A stretch of DNA of 35,740 nucleotides from Marinococcus halophilus (GTDB lineage: Bacteria; Bacillota; Bacilli; Bacillales; Marinococcaceae). The translations under genes were made by a program, and so were the position numbers. The notes beneath the pieces are model-generated. The model ran no database searches, was not told the origin of the DNA, and saw only the letters and a list, made by a program, of their open reading frames with translations. The first letter of the stretch is position 1, and the number at the start of each line of letters is the position of its first letter. Below, piece by piece: positions 1 through 8,402 of this stretch. Location: assembly GCF_002265875.1 (NCBI RefSeq), contig NZ_NPFA01000019.1, positions 182-35,921 on the forward strand, read 5' to 3'.

Positions 1-57
1 CGGCCGCATAGGTGTTTTTTTCTTGTCTCATTTCTTTGGGTCAGTTCAGTTCTCAGG

Positions 58-102
58 CTGTCGACAATGGCTCTGTTTTTTAGAGCTTGTCGGCAGTTTT
101 TT
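58..102 (+). terminator. Rho-independent terminator of a gene left of the window
   Basis: A stem pairs CTGTCGACAA (58-67) with TTGTCGGCAG (87-96) through one G-T wobble, continues as GCTCT (70-74) with AGAGC (82-86), and is followed by six T. This is a strong terminator reading rightward, so a gene ending left of the window is implied. The first 372 bases hold no gene I can support: the short open frame at 87-281 starts inside the terminator and shows no family resemblance. Confidence 0.8.
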
Positions 103-310
103 GCTATAGTAGAAAATTGCTCAGAAAGGGATTCTGGCACATGATGAAGCGGAAGCCTACATTAGCTGATTCAGTGAATAGTGTCTGCGGATTATCCATG
201 TCGCATTTCTCCTTCTTCGGCAGCCTCGTGGAACCGAGAGACCTGCATGGACCGAGAAATACCCAACAAACGGATTTTTGAGGGGCTTAAACAAAATTTA
301 CGTTCAATCT

Positions 311-341
311 AAAGAGCCCCTGAAAATTTCATGGGCTCTTT
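311..341 (-). terminator. Terminator of the aguA-permease-ald operon
   Basis: A perfect 9-base inverted repeat, AAAGAGCCC (311-319) and GGGCTCTTT (333-341), has a loop that can pair further (TGAAA/TTTCA). It lies about 30 bases beyond the ald stop codon and is A/T-flanked on both sides, so it may work in both directions. Assignment to the leftward operon is by position. Confidence 0.7.
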
Positions 342-372
342 AGTAGCTCAATTTTATTAACTTATAATGCAA

Positions 373-1518
373 CTATTTAGCTGAGGTCGAGGTCTCTAAA
401 TTCCTATTTAACACTTCCTCCAGACTAACATAAGGGTACCCCAAGTCTTTCGCTACCGCTTCAAATGTCACTTTACCGTCAGCGGTGTTTAATCCTTTAC
501 CCAAGGCAGAATTTTCTTTTAATGCTATAGTTACGCCTTTGTTGGCGATTTGGAGGGCGTAAGGTATAGTAACATTGGTTAGGGCAATGGTGGAGGTTCT
601 CGGAACGGCACCGGGCATATTGCCCACCGCGTAGTGCACAACGCCTTCGACATCATATGTGGGATTCTCATGCGTCGTAACTTTGTCTGCGGTTTCGATA
701 ATGCCCCCCTGGTCGATCGCTACGTCCACGACCACCGAGCCTTTGGCCATGGTCTTGATCATGTCTCTTGTAACCAGCTTGGGCGCCCTGGCCCCAGGGA
801 TCAGGACAGCCCCAATCACCAGATCAGAAGATTGAACTTCTTGAGCAATATTCAGGGGATTGCTGCTGATGGTCTGGATTTGGCCGTCAAACGTCTCGTC
901 AATTTCACGAAGGCGGGCGGGGTTTAAGTCGATAATAGTCACATTGGCTCCTAAACCGTGAGCGATTCTGGCAGCGTTTATTCCAACCACACCGCCGCCG
1001 ATAACGGTCACCTTCGCTTTTTTCACTCCGGGGACGCCGGATAGTAAAATACCCTTGCCGCCGTAAACGCTCTCCAGAAATTGTGCCCCGACCTGGGCAG
1101 CCATTCGTCCTGCTACCTCACTCATTGGGGTCAAAAGGGGCAGGGAGCCATTTTCCTGGACCGTCTCATAGGCGATGGCGGTAACTTCATTGGCAGTTAG
1201 GGCCTCCACTAGTGCCGGTTCTGCAGCGAGGTGAAGATACGTGAACAAAATTAGATTTTTACGAAAGAATACATACTCCTCTTCCAACGGTTCCTTTACC
1301 TTCATGACCATATCTGCCTGCGACCATACCTGACTGGCCTCCGGCACCATCGAAGCACCGGCCTGTTTATAATCATGATCCTCAAAGCCGCTGCCTTTTC
1401 CGGCACTGGCTTCCACCAATACCTCATGGCCGTGCTTTTTTAAGTTTAGAACGCCTGCCGGAGTAATGGCGACTCGTTTTTCCTGGTTTTTAATTTCTTT
1501 AGGAATACCAATAATCAT
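373..1518 (-). CDS. ald: Alanine dehydrogenase (copy 1)
   Basis: NAD-dependent alanine dehydrogenase, interconverting L-alanine with pyruvate, ammonium and NADH in the cytosol. The 381-residue length is slightly above the family norm of about 370. The N-terminus MIIGIPKE is diagnostic. R15, K75 and H96 match the known substrate-binding and catalytic positions, a Rossmann glycine motif (VIGGGVVG) lies near residue 170, and VAIDQGG carries the conserved aspartate. The start is preceded by AGGAGG at good spacing. It is the last gene of the leftward aguA operon, 35 bases after the permease. Inference: it recycles alanine made by pyruvate-dependent aminotransferases of the divergent operon back to pyruvate and releases the nitrogen. 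A second, diverged copy lies at 22690-23790. Confidence 0.96.
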   Translation of the reverse strand: MIIGIPKEIKNQEKRVAITPAGVLNLKKHGHEVLVEASAGKGSGFEDHDYKQAGASMVPEASQVWSQADMVMKVKEPLEEEYVFFRKNLILFTYLHLAAEPALVEALTANEVTAIAYETVQENGSLPLLTPMSEVAGRMAAQVGAQFLESVYGGKGILLSGVPGVKKAKVTVIGGGVVGINAARIAHGLGANVTIIDLNPARLREIDETFDGQIQTISSNPLNIAQEVQSSDLVIGAVLIPGARAPKLVTRDMIKTMAKGSVVVDVAIDQGGIIETADKVTTHENPTYDVEGVVHYAVGNMPGAVPRTSTIALTNVTIPYALQIANKGVTIALKENSALGKGLNTADGKVTFEAVAKDLGYPYVSLEEVLNRNLETSTSAK

Positions 1519-1553
1519 AATAATACCTCCTGATCGATTTTATAGCTGCTGGT

Positions 1554-2897
1554 TCAGCCCTCTAGCTCATCAAAGTTGACCTGGGGCGGGTCCTGCTGGA
1601 AGCCGCGGGTAAGCACGAACAAATAGACGACGCCCAGAATGATCCAGCATAAACCAAAGGCGATGGCGTACCAGTTCAAGCTGACCCACAGGTAGATAAC
1701 AAAGCCGAGGCCGAGGGATGGAAACACGATATTTGTGAGCACGGACCGGAATTTCTTTTCATTATCGTTTTTAACAAAGTTGACGATCACACAAATATTA
1801 ACGATGGAAAAAGCGAAAAATGCGCCGAAGTTAATTAAAGAAGTAGCGGTTTCCAGAGTAATGAAGATAGATGACAAGCCTAGGACAGCGATCAACAGAA
1901 TATTAAACACCGGCGTTTTTGTTTTAGGATGCAGGTAGCCGAAAAACTTTTGTGGCAGTACATTGTCTCTTCCCATCGCGTATAGAAGCCTCGAAGCACT
2001 GGTTTGTGCAGCAAGTCCCGACGCAAATACGGAAGTAAGGGCGCCTGCGGTGAACAGAGCCAAAAATAAATTGCCCCCGATAATAGCTGCTATTTCCGGA
2101 GAAGCTCCTTCAATGTTGTTGAAGACACTTACGTCAGGAAAGAGTGTCTGCATGAAATAGGTGACGGTGAAGAAGAAAACCCCGCCAATGACAGCTACTA
2201 AAATAATGCCCCGGGGGATCGTTTTTTTAGGATTAATGGTTTCTTCCGATAAGGTAGTAATTGCATCAAAACCGATAAATGCAAGAGCAAGCAGAGAAGC
2301 TCCGGCAAACAAGCTATTGATTTCTAAACTTTCTGAAATTAAAGTGTTGAATGTAAACAGCGGCGACTGATTTTCTACCGTAATAGACCGGATCGTTAAT
2401 ACAATAAAAATAATTCCCGTTAAAAACTGAAAAACCACAAGAATCAAATTAACGGAGGCGGTCACTTTAGCGCCGATTAAATTGACCAGGGTGATAATTA
2501 AAAGGAGGAGTACAATCCAAACCCACCCCGGTACGGCAGGAATGCCTGCCGAAAGATAAATTCTCGCCAGCAGCGCGTTAATCATTGGCAGGGCCAAATA
2601 AGCGAGAAATGTGATCCATCCAGCCAAAAAGCCAAGATTTTTATTAATGATCCGTTGTGTATAGGTGTAGACGGAACCTGAAACGGGATAAATTTTCACC
2701 ATCTTACCGTAACTGAGCGCAGTAAAAAGAATAGCGGTAAATACAATCAGATAAGCAATAGGCACGTGCCCGGATGTAATATCGGACACGATGCCAAACG
2801 TATCAAACACGGCGAAAGGTGACATATAAGCTAAGCCAAGCACTACCACATGAATGAGTTTCAGCTGTCTGTTTAAAGAATTTTCCTGGTTGGACAA
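1554..2897 (-). CDS. APC-superfamily permease, PuuP-like putrescine/agmatine importer
   Basis: A 447-residue polytopic membrane protein with about 12 hydrophobic segments, of the amino acid-polyamine-organocation superfamily. It strongly resembles Escherichia coli PuuP as I recall that sequence: the N-terminal stretch FDTFGIVSDITSGHVP, the later GFDAITTLSEET, and SRLLYAMGRDNVLP all have close PuuP counterparts. PuuP imports putrescine by proton symport. Sitting 46 bases after agmatine deiminase and before ald, its cargo here is likely agmatine, putrescine or a carbamoylated derivative; the exact substrate is inference. The start is TTG, with a weak GGGTGG ribosome site about ten bases upstream, so its translation may be weaker than that of aguA. 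Confidence 0.88.
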   Translation of the reverse strand: MSNQENSLNRQLKLIHVVVLGLAYMSPFAVFDTFGIVSDITSGHVPIAYLIVFTAILFTALSYGKMVKIYPVSGSVYTYTQRIINKNLGFLAGWITFLAYLALPMINALLARIYLSAGIPAVPGWVWIVLLLLIITLVNLIGAKVTASVNLILVVFQFLTGIIFIVLTIRSITVENQSPLFTFNTLISESLEINSLFAGASLLALAFIGFDAITTLSEETINPKKTIPRGIILVAVIGGVFFFTVTYFMQTLFPDVSVFNNIEGASPEIAAIIGGNLFLALFTAGALTSVFASGLAAQTSASRLLYAMGRDNVLPQKFFGYLHPKTKTPVFNILLIAVLGLSSIFITLETATSLINFGAFFAFSIVNICVIVNFVKNDNEKKFRSVLTNIVFPSLGLGFVIYLWVSLNWYAIAFGLCWIILGVVYLFVLTRGFQQDPPQVNFDELEG

Positions 2898-2943
2898 TTT
2901 AACCGACCACCCTTTTGGATAAGATTAGTTCAATACGAACGTG

Positions 2944-4038
2944 TTATCTGGCTGGCTGCTGCTGAGTGATACAGTGTATGTTTCCTCCTGCAAGGGACAA
3001 TTCTCTTGTGTAAATGGGAACGATTTCCCGCTCTGGGAACAGGGTGCTGAATATTTTGACTGCTTCCTTGTCCAGGGGGTCATTAAATTGGGGTAGGATA
3101 ACAGCCTCGTTGCATAAATAACAGTTCACGTACGATGCGATGCAGGGGTCGTTTGGTAACCGGGCATAGCTGTCGATGGTATGATCGATCTCCTCACTTT
3201 CCTGCTCGGTGAGAACCGGCTGTTCCGGTAAAGGAATTTTATGAATCGTGAACGCTCTTCCGGAAGCGTCGCGTTCGCCTGCCAGTTTTTCATAGCATTC
3301 GTTCAGTACGGCATACTGCGGATGCTCTGGGTCATCCGTCCAGCTGAGGGCAACTTCTCCCGGACGTATATAGCATAAGACTTCATCGATATGGCCGTCC
3401 GTTTCGTCCCCGACGAGACCCCGCTCAAGCCAAATAATTTTTTGGACATTCAACGTTTCTTTTAACCGCTGCTCGATTTCCTCCTGTGACCAGTTTGGAT
3501 TCCGGTTGGTATTCAACAGGCATTCCTTCGTGGTAATCAGCGTGCCTTCCCCGTCGGGATAAATGCCCCCGCCCTCCAATACAAGGTCTGTACAGTTGTA
3601 CCGGTCGACCCGTTCGGTCTCAAGCACTTTCTGTGAGACTAAAACGTCCTGGTCCCAGGGAAAATATAATGATTTGTTGATTCCTCCCCAGGCGTTAAAT
3701 TGAAAATCTGCTCCCCGGAGGCCGCCTTTGTCATCAATTAAAAACAAAGGACCGATGTCTCTCATCCATGCATCATTGAATGACATTTCAAGCACCCTGA
3801 CCTCGTCTGGCAGGATAGCACGTGCATGCTGATACTGTTCAGCACGCACACAGACGGTGACAGGTTCAAATCTAGAAATGGCAGAGGCAATCTCTTTAAA
3901 TACCTTTTGTCCGGGTTTTGCTCCAGCCCGCCAGGTATCTGTACGGTGCGGCCAGAGCATCCAGGTCCCGGTATGGGGTTCGAATTCTCCCGGCATTCGG
4001 AACCCGTCTGATACTGGTTGGGAATGTAGCGTCGTCAT
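2944..4038 (-). CDS. aguA: Agmatine deiminase
   Basis: Hydrolyses agmatine to N-carbamoylputrescine and ammonia; cytosolic, guanidine-modifying (peptidylarginine deiminase-like) fold. Its 364 residues match the family length. Visible signatures are HRTDTWRAGAKP near residue 31, MRDIGP at 92-97, FNAWGG, EGGG at 165-168, ETDGHIDE with H216, and the C-terminal AGGNIHC with the nucleophile C356. The start has AGGAGG about seven bases upstream. It is the first gene of a leftward operon (aguA, permease, ald) led by a sigma-54 promoter at 4081-4097. Oddity: the usual partner aguB, a nitrilase-type N-carbamoylputrescine amidase, is absent from the window; a divergent M20 hydrolase stands in the island instead. 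Confidence 0.96.
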   Translation of the reverse strand: MTTLHSQPVSDGFRMPGEFEPHTGTWMLWPHRTDTWRAGAKPGQKVFKEIASAISRFEPVTVCVRAEQYQHARAILPDEVRVLEMSFNDAWMRDIGPLFLIDDKGGLRGADFQFNAWGGINKSLYFPWDQDVLVSQKVLETERVDRYNCTDLVLEGGGIYPDGEGTLITTKECLLNTNRNPNWSQEEIEQRLKETLNVQKIIWLERGLVGDETDGHIDEVLCYIRPGEVALSWTDDPEHPQYAVLNECYEKLAGERDASGRAFTIHKIPLPEQPVLTEQESEEIDHTIDSYARLPNDPCIASYVNCYLCNEAVILPQFNDPLDKEAVKIFSTLFPEREIVPIYTRELSLAGGNIHCITQQQPAR

Positions 4039-4080
4039 GTTATGCCTCCTAAGGTTTAATTAGCGTTCGTCCATTATTAA

Positions 4081-4097
4081 TGCAATATCTGTGCCAA
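4081..4097 (-). promoter_or_regulatory. Sigma-54 (-24/-12) promoter of the aguA operon
   Basis: Read on the minus strand the sequence is TTGGCACAGATATTGCA, a near-perfect match to the sigma-54 consensus, with GG and GC separated by exactly ten bases. The predicted transcript start is near 4070, about 30 bases before the aguA ATG. Activation should need an AAA+ enhancer-binding protein, which is encoded divergently next door. Confidence 0.92.
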
Positions 4098-4138
4098 CGT
4101 AAAATTTGATATTATCACTTGTCATAAGAAATTAGTAC

Positions 4139-4167
4139 TTGTTTTGAATCGAAATTGACTCTATAAT
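4139..4167 (+). promoter_or_regulatory. Probable sigma-A promoter of the sigma-54 activator gene
   Basis: TTGTTT at 4139-4144 and TATAAT at 4162-4167 are 17 bases apart, ahead of the regulator at 4216. One half of the candidate activator site (4146-4153) falls inside the spacer, so the activator could repress its own gene while serving the divergent aguA promoter. The autoregulation is inferred. Confidence 0.6.
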
Positions 4168-4186
4168 TCATTAACAACTCGATTCA
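4146..4186. promoter_or_regulatory. Candidate enhancer site of the sigma-54 activator (TGAATCGA/TCGATTCA)
   Basis: A perfect inverted repeat of TGAATCGA (4146-4153) and TCGATTCA (4179-4186) with a 25-base spacer. It lies about 76-116 bases upstream of the predicted aguA transcript start, the usual place for an enhancer-binding-protein site. The word TCGATTCA recurs at 5654-5661, upstream of the other sigma-54 promoter of the same island. Confidence 0.6.
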
Positions 4187-4215
4187 GCAAGATTTATTCA
4201 CCCGGGAGGGGTAAC

Positions 4216-5646
4216 ATGACAGAGCCATTTTATTTGGACCGCAGTTTTCAGGACGTTTTTAATAAGCTGGAAGATGGAATTTTTATTGCAGACGATTCCG
4301 GCTACGCTCTTTGGGTTAACGAAACGAGTGTAAAACAGATCGGCTCCCCGCTGGAGGAAATTATCGGCAAGCACGTCACGGAGCTCGAAAGCAGGGAGAT
4401 GTTCACGCCGTCTGTAACCAATCTCGTTTTAGATAAAAGGGAGGCGGTGAGTTCGATCCAGACCTCTCAAAACCGGAAACTGCTGGCTTCCGGTTATCTT
4501 GTACCTATGGAAGCCCAGAGAGACTACGTCCTGGTGCACGTAAAGGATATTACTGATATGGTCCGTTCTTCTCTGCAGCTTGAAAAAGCAGAATCAGTCA
4601 TAAATTTTTATGTGGAGGAATTAAAAAAAACCAAGGAGGATCACAAATTAACTGAAACAGAGGATAGTGAGCTTATAGGAAAAAGTAAAAAGTTTATGGA
4701 AATGAAGCAGTTAATAAAAACAACTGCCCAGGTGGACGCTACGCTGCTAATTCAAGGAGAAACCGGGGTGGGCAAAAGCGTAATAGCTAAAAACATTCAT
4801 GAAACAAGCGAAAGAAAGGACCGTCCGTTCATCCCTCTTAACTGTTCAGCTATCCCGGCTGCTCTACTGGAATCCGAATTATTTGGTTATAAAAAAGGGG
4901 CTTTCACTGGAGCCAATGCTAAAGGGAAAAAGGGAATCGTTCAGGAAGCGGAAGGGGGGACGCTTTTTTTGGACGAGATTGGCGATCTGCCTTTGGAACT
5001 CCAGCCTAAGCTTCTGCAATTAATGCAGGAAAAACTGTATATCCCTGTCGGCTCTTCCAGCGTAGAAACTACGGATATTAGAATCATCACGGCGACCAAC
5101 AGCGACCTTTCTGCCATGGTAGCAGAAGGAAGATTCCGGGAGGATTTATACTACCGTTTAAATGTTATTTCCGTAGAAGTACCTTCGCTCCGGGAACGGT
5201 TTGAGGATATCCCTTTGTTTGTGCATCATTATATGGAAATATACAATAAAAAATACAACCGCAGCTGTATCCTTTCAAACGAAGCGATGGAATGTTTTCA
5301 AAACTACGAATGGCCGGGTAACATCCGGGAACTGGAAAACGTGATCGAAAGAGCGGTCATTACATCCAGCACAGACTTGATAGTGGCAGAAGAACTCCCG
5401 GATAAACTAAAGATATATGAAGAAAAATCTCCTTCTAGGTACGTGCCCGATATGGAAAAGCAGTCCCTTCCATCATATTTAGAGGACGTGGAGAAACAAG
5501 CAATTATCAAAGCTTTTCAAAAGAATGGTTCGTCAAGAAAGGCAGCGGACGCGTTAGGTATCACCCAATCCGCTTTTATGAGACGGGTGAAAAAATACAA
5601 TTTAGCTTTACAAAAAAGTTTAAGCAATAGCGATTCGGTTCATTGA
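4216..5646 (+). CDS. Sigma-54-dependent transcriptional activator (PAS-AAA+-Fis HTH)
   Basis: A 476-residue enhancer-binding protein. A PAS sensor domain covers roughly residues 8-115, a short coiled linker follows, the AAA+ domain covers about 152-385 with Walker A GETGVGKS (181-188), the sigma-54-contacting GAFTGA loop (228-233) and Walker B FLDE (251-254), and a Fis-type HTH sits near 440-465. There is no receiver domain, so a ligand sensed by the PAS domain, not phosphorylation, probably controls it; an agmatine-derived metabolite is a reasonable guess. It lies between two sigma-54 promoters that face away from it, and is their likely activator. The ribosome site GGGAGGGG lies just ahead of the ATG. 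It resembles the RocR/BkdR class in architecture, but I do not recognise a named orthologue. Confidence 0.93.
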   Translation: MTEPFYLDRSFQDVFNKLEDGIFIADDSGYALWVNETSVKQIGSPLEEIIGKHVTELESREMFTPSVTNLVLDKREAVSSIQTSQNRKLLASGYLVPMEAQRDYVLVHVKDITDMVRSSLQLEKAESVINFYVEELKKTKEDHKLTETEDSELIGKSKKFMEMKQLIKTTAQVDATLLIQGETGVGKSVIAKNIHETSERKDRPFIPLNCSAIPAALLESELFGYKKGAFTGANAKGKKGIVQEAEGGTLFLDEIGDLPLELQPKLLQLMQEKLYIPVGSSSVETTDIRIITATNSDLSAMVAEGRFREDLYYRLNVISVEVPSLRERFEDIPLFVHHYMEIYNKKYNRSCILSNEAMECFQNYEWPGNIRELENVIERAVITSSTDLIVAEELPDKLKIYEEKSPSRYVPDMEKQSLPSYLEDVEKQAIIKAFQKNGSSRKAADALGITQSAFMRRVKKYNLALQKSLSNSDSVH

Positions 5647-5667
5647 GTCATTATCGATTCAATGAAC
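5638..5667. promoter_or_regulatory. Candidate upstream activating sequence for the hydrolase operon
   Basis: Perfect 9-base arms GTTCATTGA (5638-5646) and TCAATGAAC (5659-5667) with a 12-base spacer. It overlaps the regulator stop codon and lies about 79-108 bases before the predicted start of the sigma-54 transcript. It contains TCGATTCAA (5654-5662), the exact reverse complement of TTGAATCGA at 4145-4153. There is no G/C-rich stem or T tract, so a terminator role is less likely. Confidence 0.6.
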
Positions 5668-5718
5668 TTATTTTTTGAAATAAAACGAGGTGAAGATATG
5701 TTCTAGAAAGAAATATTA

Positions 5719-5735
5719 TTGGCATGATATTTGCA
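5719..5735 (+). promoter_or_regulatory. Sigma-54 (-24/-12) promoter of the hydrolase-aminotransferase operon
   Basis: TTGGCATGATATTTGCA matches the sigma-54 consensus with the required ten bases between GG (5721-5722) and GC (5733-5734). Transcription should begin near 5746. This rules out the upstream TTG at 5731 as the start of the next gene, since it lies inside the -12 element. Confidence 0.92.
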
Positions 5736-5760
5736 TCTAATAACGGCAGGAGGGGATGTC

Positions 5761-6999
5761 ATGGAATCAGCAGTGTTAAAAATCAGCAGACAGCGGCTGA
5801 ACAGTTACATTGAAGCTAGCGCACAGATAGGCAAAACAGAAAATGGCGGTCTTTACCGTCTGGCACTGACGCCTCAAGACCAAAAAATCAGGGATTATTT
5901 TAAAAATTGTCTGATTGAAGCCGGACTTGAAGTCAAAATAGACGATTTTGGAAACATGTATGGGTGGCGCCAGGGCGAAAATGCTTCCCTTCCTCCGCTG
6001 GTGCTCGGTTCTCACCTGGATACTCAGGCTAATGGAGGAAAGTTTGACGGCGTCATTGGAGTTATGAGTGCGCTTGAAATCATCAGCACATTAAACGAAC
6101 AGCAGATCACAACAGAACATCCTCTCGTCATTGTTAACTTTACCAATGAAGAAGGGGCCCGCTTTGCCCCGCCCATGTTAGGTTCGGGCGGTTTGACAGG
6201 AGAATTGGCAAAGGACTTTATTTACTCTATTAAAGATGAAGAAGGTGTCACCTTTGAAGAAGCGCTTGAGAAAATAAATTATAAAGGCAACAAAGAGGAC
6301 AGGTTGACAGATTGGGCTTATTTCATGGAACTTCACATTGAACAGGGGCCAACACTGGACAAGGAAAAGATCGATATTGGCGTTGTAGAGGGCATCCAGG
6401 GGATGAGCTGGCTTTCAGTTAAAGTGGAAGGCTGTACTAATCATGCTGGGCCCACGCCGATGGAAGACCGGCAGGACGCGTTAGTATCGGCTTCAAAAAT
6501 GGTGACTAATATATACGAACTGGCCGGTGAATTTTCAGGGCTGAAAACCACCGTGGGGAAATTAAATGTGTTTCCGAACTCTCCTAACGTGATACCTGGA
6601 GTGGTTGAATTCAACATTGATATCAGACATGAAAATGATCATCAAAGACACATGGCATGCAAAGTATTAAAGGAACGATTAAGCTCCATCGCCTTTCAAT
6701 ATGATACTGAAGTGACGATTCATACCATCTGGGATAATGATGCTGTTTTATTTGATCAGGATATTATAAATTCTGTGGAAGCCTCTGCAGAAGAAATGGA
6801 TTATTCTTATACGAAAATATTCAGCGGGCCTGGTCATGATGCGAAATATATGAGTGCTGCAGGGAATTCGGGAATGATTTTTGTGCCAAGCACAAACGGC
6901 ATCAGCCATAATGAACAGGAGTTTACAGACGAAAAACTTATCGCTCAGGGAGCCGATGTGCTTTTGAAAAGCTTGTTGAAATTAGACAAAATTATTTAA
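5761..6999 (+). CDS. M20-family Zn-dependent hydrolase, N-carbamoyl-amino-acid amidohydrolase type
   Basis: A 412-residue binuclear metallohydrolase of the M20 branch that holds L-carbamoylases, beta-ureidopropionase and allantoate amidohydrolase. Metal ligands are H85, D96, E131, H192 and H383, with E130 as general base and H228 (NHAGPTP) in the dimerisation domain. N276 (NVIPG), R289 (DIR) and G358 (GPGHD) correspond to positions that bind the substrate carboxylate in characterised carbamoylases, as I recall them. That favours a carbamoyl amino acid such as 4-ureidobutyrate over N-carbamoylputrescine, which has no carboxylate. The ATG at 5761 is chosen because AGGAGGGG precedes it and the sigma-54 promoter lies just upstream. 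First gene of a five-gene operon; 17 bases separate it from the next. In the pathway it replaces the missing nitrilase-type AguB, either directly or after oxidation. Confidence 0.88.
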   Translation: MESAVLKISRQRLNSYIEASAQIGKTENGGLYRLALTPQDQKIRDYFKNCLIEAGLEVKIDDFGNMYGWRQGENASLPPLVLGSHLDTQANGGKFDGVIGVMSALEIISTLNEQQITTEHPLVIVNFTNEEGARFAPPMLGSGGLTGELAKDFIYSIKDEEGVTFEEALEKINYKGNKEDRLTDWAYFMELHIEQGPTLDKEKIDIGVVEGIQGMSWLSVKVEGCTNHAGPTPMEDRQDALVSASKMVTNIYELAGEFSGLKTTVGKLNVFPNSPNVIPGVVEFNIDIRHENDHQRHMACKVLKERLSSIAFQYDTEVTIHTIWDNDAVLFDQDIINSVEASAEEMDYSYTKIFSGPGHDAKYMSAAGNSGMIFVPSTNGISHNEQEFTDEKLIAQGADVLLKSLLKLDKII

Positions 7000-7016
7000 T
7001 CAGGAGAGTGAATACG

Positions 7017-8387
7017 ATGCAGACAAGTATTTCGAAATTACAGGAAATTGATCGCAAACATATCCTGCACCCTACCACCGTGCCTTCAGTCAATGCCCAG
7101 GAAGGACCTAAAATTATTTTCTCCAGGGGCGAAGGTGTAAGAGTGAGGGACATCAATGAGAAAAATTATATTGACGGAGTTTCCATGCTGTGGAATGTCA
7201 ATGTGGGCCATGGTAACGAAGAATTAGCATCAGCAGCCTATGAACAAATGACAGCCTTTGCTTACGGTTCGCAATTTTATGGCTTCAGCAATGAACCTGC
7301 CATTAAATTAGCGGAGAAGTTGGGAGAATGGGCGCCAGGGGATCTCAACAATGTTTTTTATACTTCCGGAGGCTCCGAGTCCAACGATACCGCATTCAAG
7401 CTTGCCCGTTTTTATTGGCAAAAGAAAGGATTCACCAATAAAAAAATAATTATTTCACTCACGAGAGGCTATCACGGTGTAACCGTAGGGGCTCAACGGG
7501 CTACGGGGATCGAAGCGTTTCGTGATTTTTCCGGGTCCGGGGATCCGAACATTTATAATGCAAAAGCCCATCTCACAAATGCAGAAAAAGGCGATACATC
7601 TGACCAAAATTATGCCAGTAGCGTTCGGAGCATGATTGAAGAGTTGGGAAGCGAACAGGTGGCAGCGGTCATACTGGAGCCGATTCAGGGCGCAGGCGGG
7701 GTTCACATGCCGCCGGATGGATACTTGGAAGCTATTCGCCAATTATGCGATGAAAAGAGCGTATTAATGATTTCCGATGAAATTATTTGCGGTTTTGGAC
7801 GTACAGGAAAGAATTTCGGTGTGGACCACTGGGGCGTTATTCCTGACATGATTTGCTTTGCCAAAGGCATTACGAGCGGCTATTTTCCGTTAGGCGGCGT
7901 ACTGATGAGCGATGCCATCAAGTCAACAATTGACCAGCATGAAGATGTACTGGCTCACGGCTTTACCTACAGCGGGCATCCGAGCGCGTGTGCAGTAGGA
8001 TTGAAAAATTTAGAAATCTTAGAACGTGAGAACATTTTAGAGAATGTGATTTCCATGGAAAAAGTATTAACGGATGGCCTTAAATATCTGGAGAATAAGC
8101 ATAAATACGTTACTAAAATTAGAAACAAAGGCCTTTTGGCAGGTTTTGAACTTATGAAAGACCCTGAAAACGGGATACCTTTTGAAAGTCCTATTCAGGC
8201 ATCCTCAAAATTAGTGGAAAAATGCCTGAGCCATCATCTAATTATCCGGCCTTTTGATTTTGAAGAAGGAATGAATATTATAGCGATTGCACCTCCCCTG
8301 ATCATTAATGAAAAAGAAATTAATGAAATTATCGACATCATCGATACATCCCTGACAGAGCTGGAAAGCGAATGGAACGACCTTTAG
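7017..8387 (+). CDS. Class III omega-aminotransferase (putrescine/diamine:pyruvate type)
   Basis: A PLP enzyme of fold type I, 456 residues from the ATG at 7017, which has GGAGAG about ten bases upstream. Visible cofactor motifs are SGGSESND (117-124) for phosphate binding, Y152-H153 stacking on the ring, D254 (SDEIICGFGRTG) at the pyridine nitrogen and the Schiff-base lysine K283 (FAKGITSGY). The N-terminal HILHP and IDGVSMLWNVNVGHG are typical of omega-transaminases such as SpuC and taurine-pyruvate aminotransferase. It is more like the aminotransferase at 16563 than the one at 9917. Expected role: oxidise the free amine of putrescine or N-carbamoylputrescine to an aldehyde, with pyruvate becoming alanine. 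The acceptor is inferred from the island's ald gene. Confidence 0.9.
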   Translation: MQTSISKLQEIDRKHILHPTTVPSVNAQEGPKIIFSRGEGVRVRDINEKNYIDGVSMLWNVNVGHGNEELASAAYEQMTAFAYGSQFYGFSNEPAIKLAEKLGEWAPGDLNNVFYTSGGSESNDTAFKLARFYWQKKGFTNKKIIISLTRGYHGVTVGAQRATGIEAFRDFSGSGDPNIYNAKAHLTNAEKGDTSDQNYASSVRSMIEELGSEQVAAVILEPIQGAGGVHMPPDGYLEAIRQLCDEKSVLMISDEIICGFGRTGKNFGVDHWGVIPDMICFAKGITSGYFPLGGVLMSDAIKSTIDQHEDVLAHGFTYSGHPSACAVGLKNLEILERENILENVISMEKVLTDGLKYLENKHKYVTKIRNKGLLAGFELMKDPENGIPFESPIQASSKLVEKCLSHHLIIRPFDFEEGMNIIAIAPPLIINEKEINEIIDIIDTSLTELESEWNDL

Positions 8388-8402
8388 AAAGGAGAGTTTT
8401 CA

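Noticed and set aside
87-281. A 64-codon open frame at the left end
   Set aside because: It begins inside a terminator stem, has no ribosome site and resembles no family.
5731-5760. TTG start for the M20 hydrolase, ten codons upstream
   Set aside because: It lies in the -12 element of the sigma-54 promoter, ahead of the transcript start.
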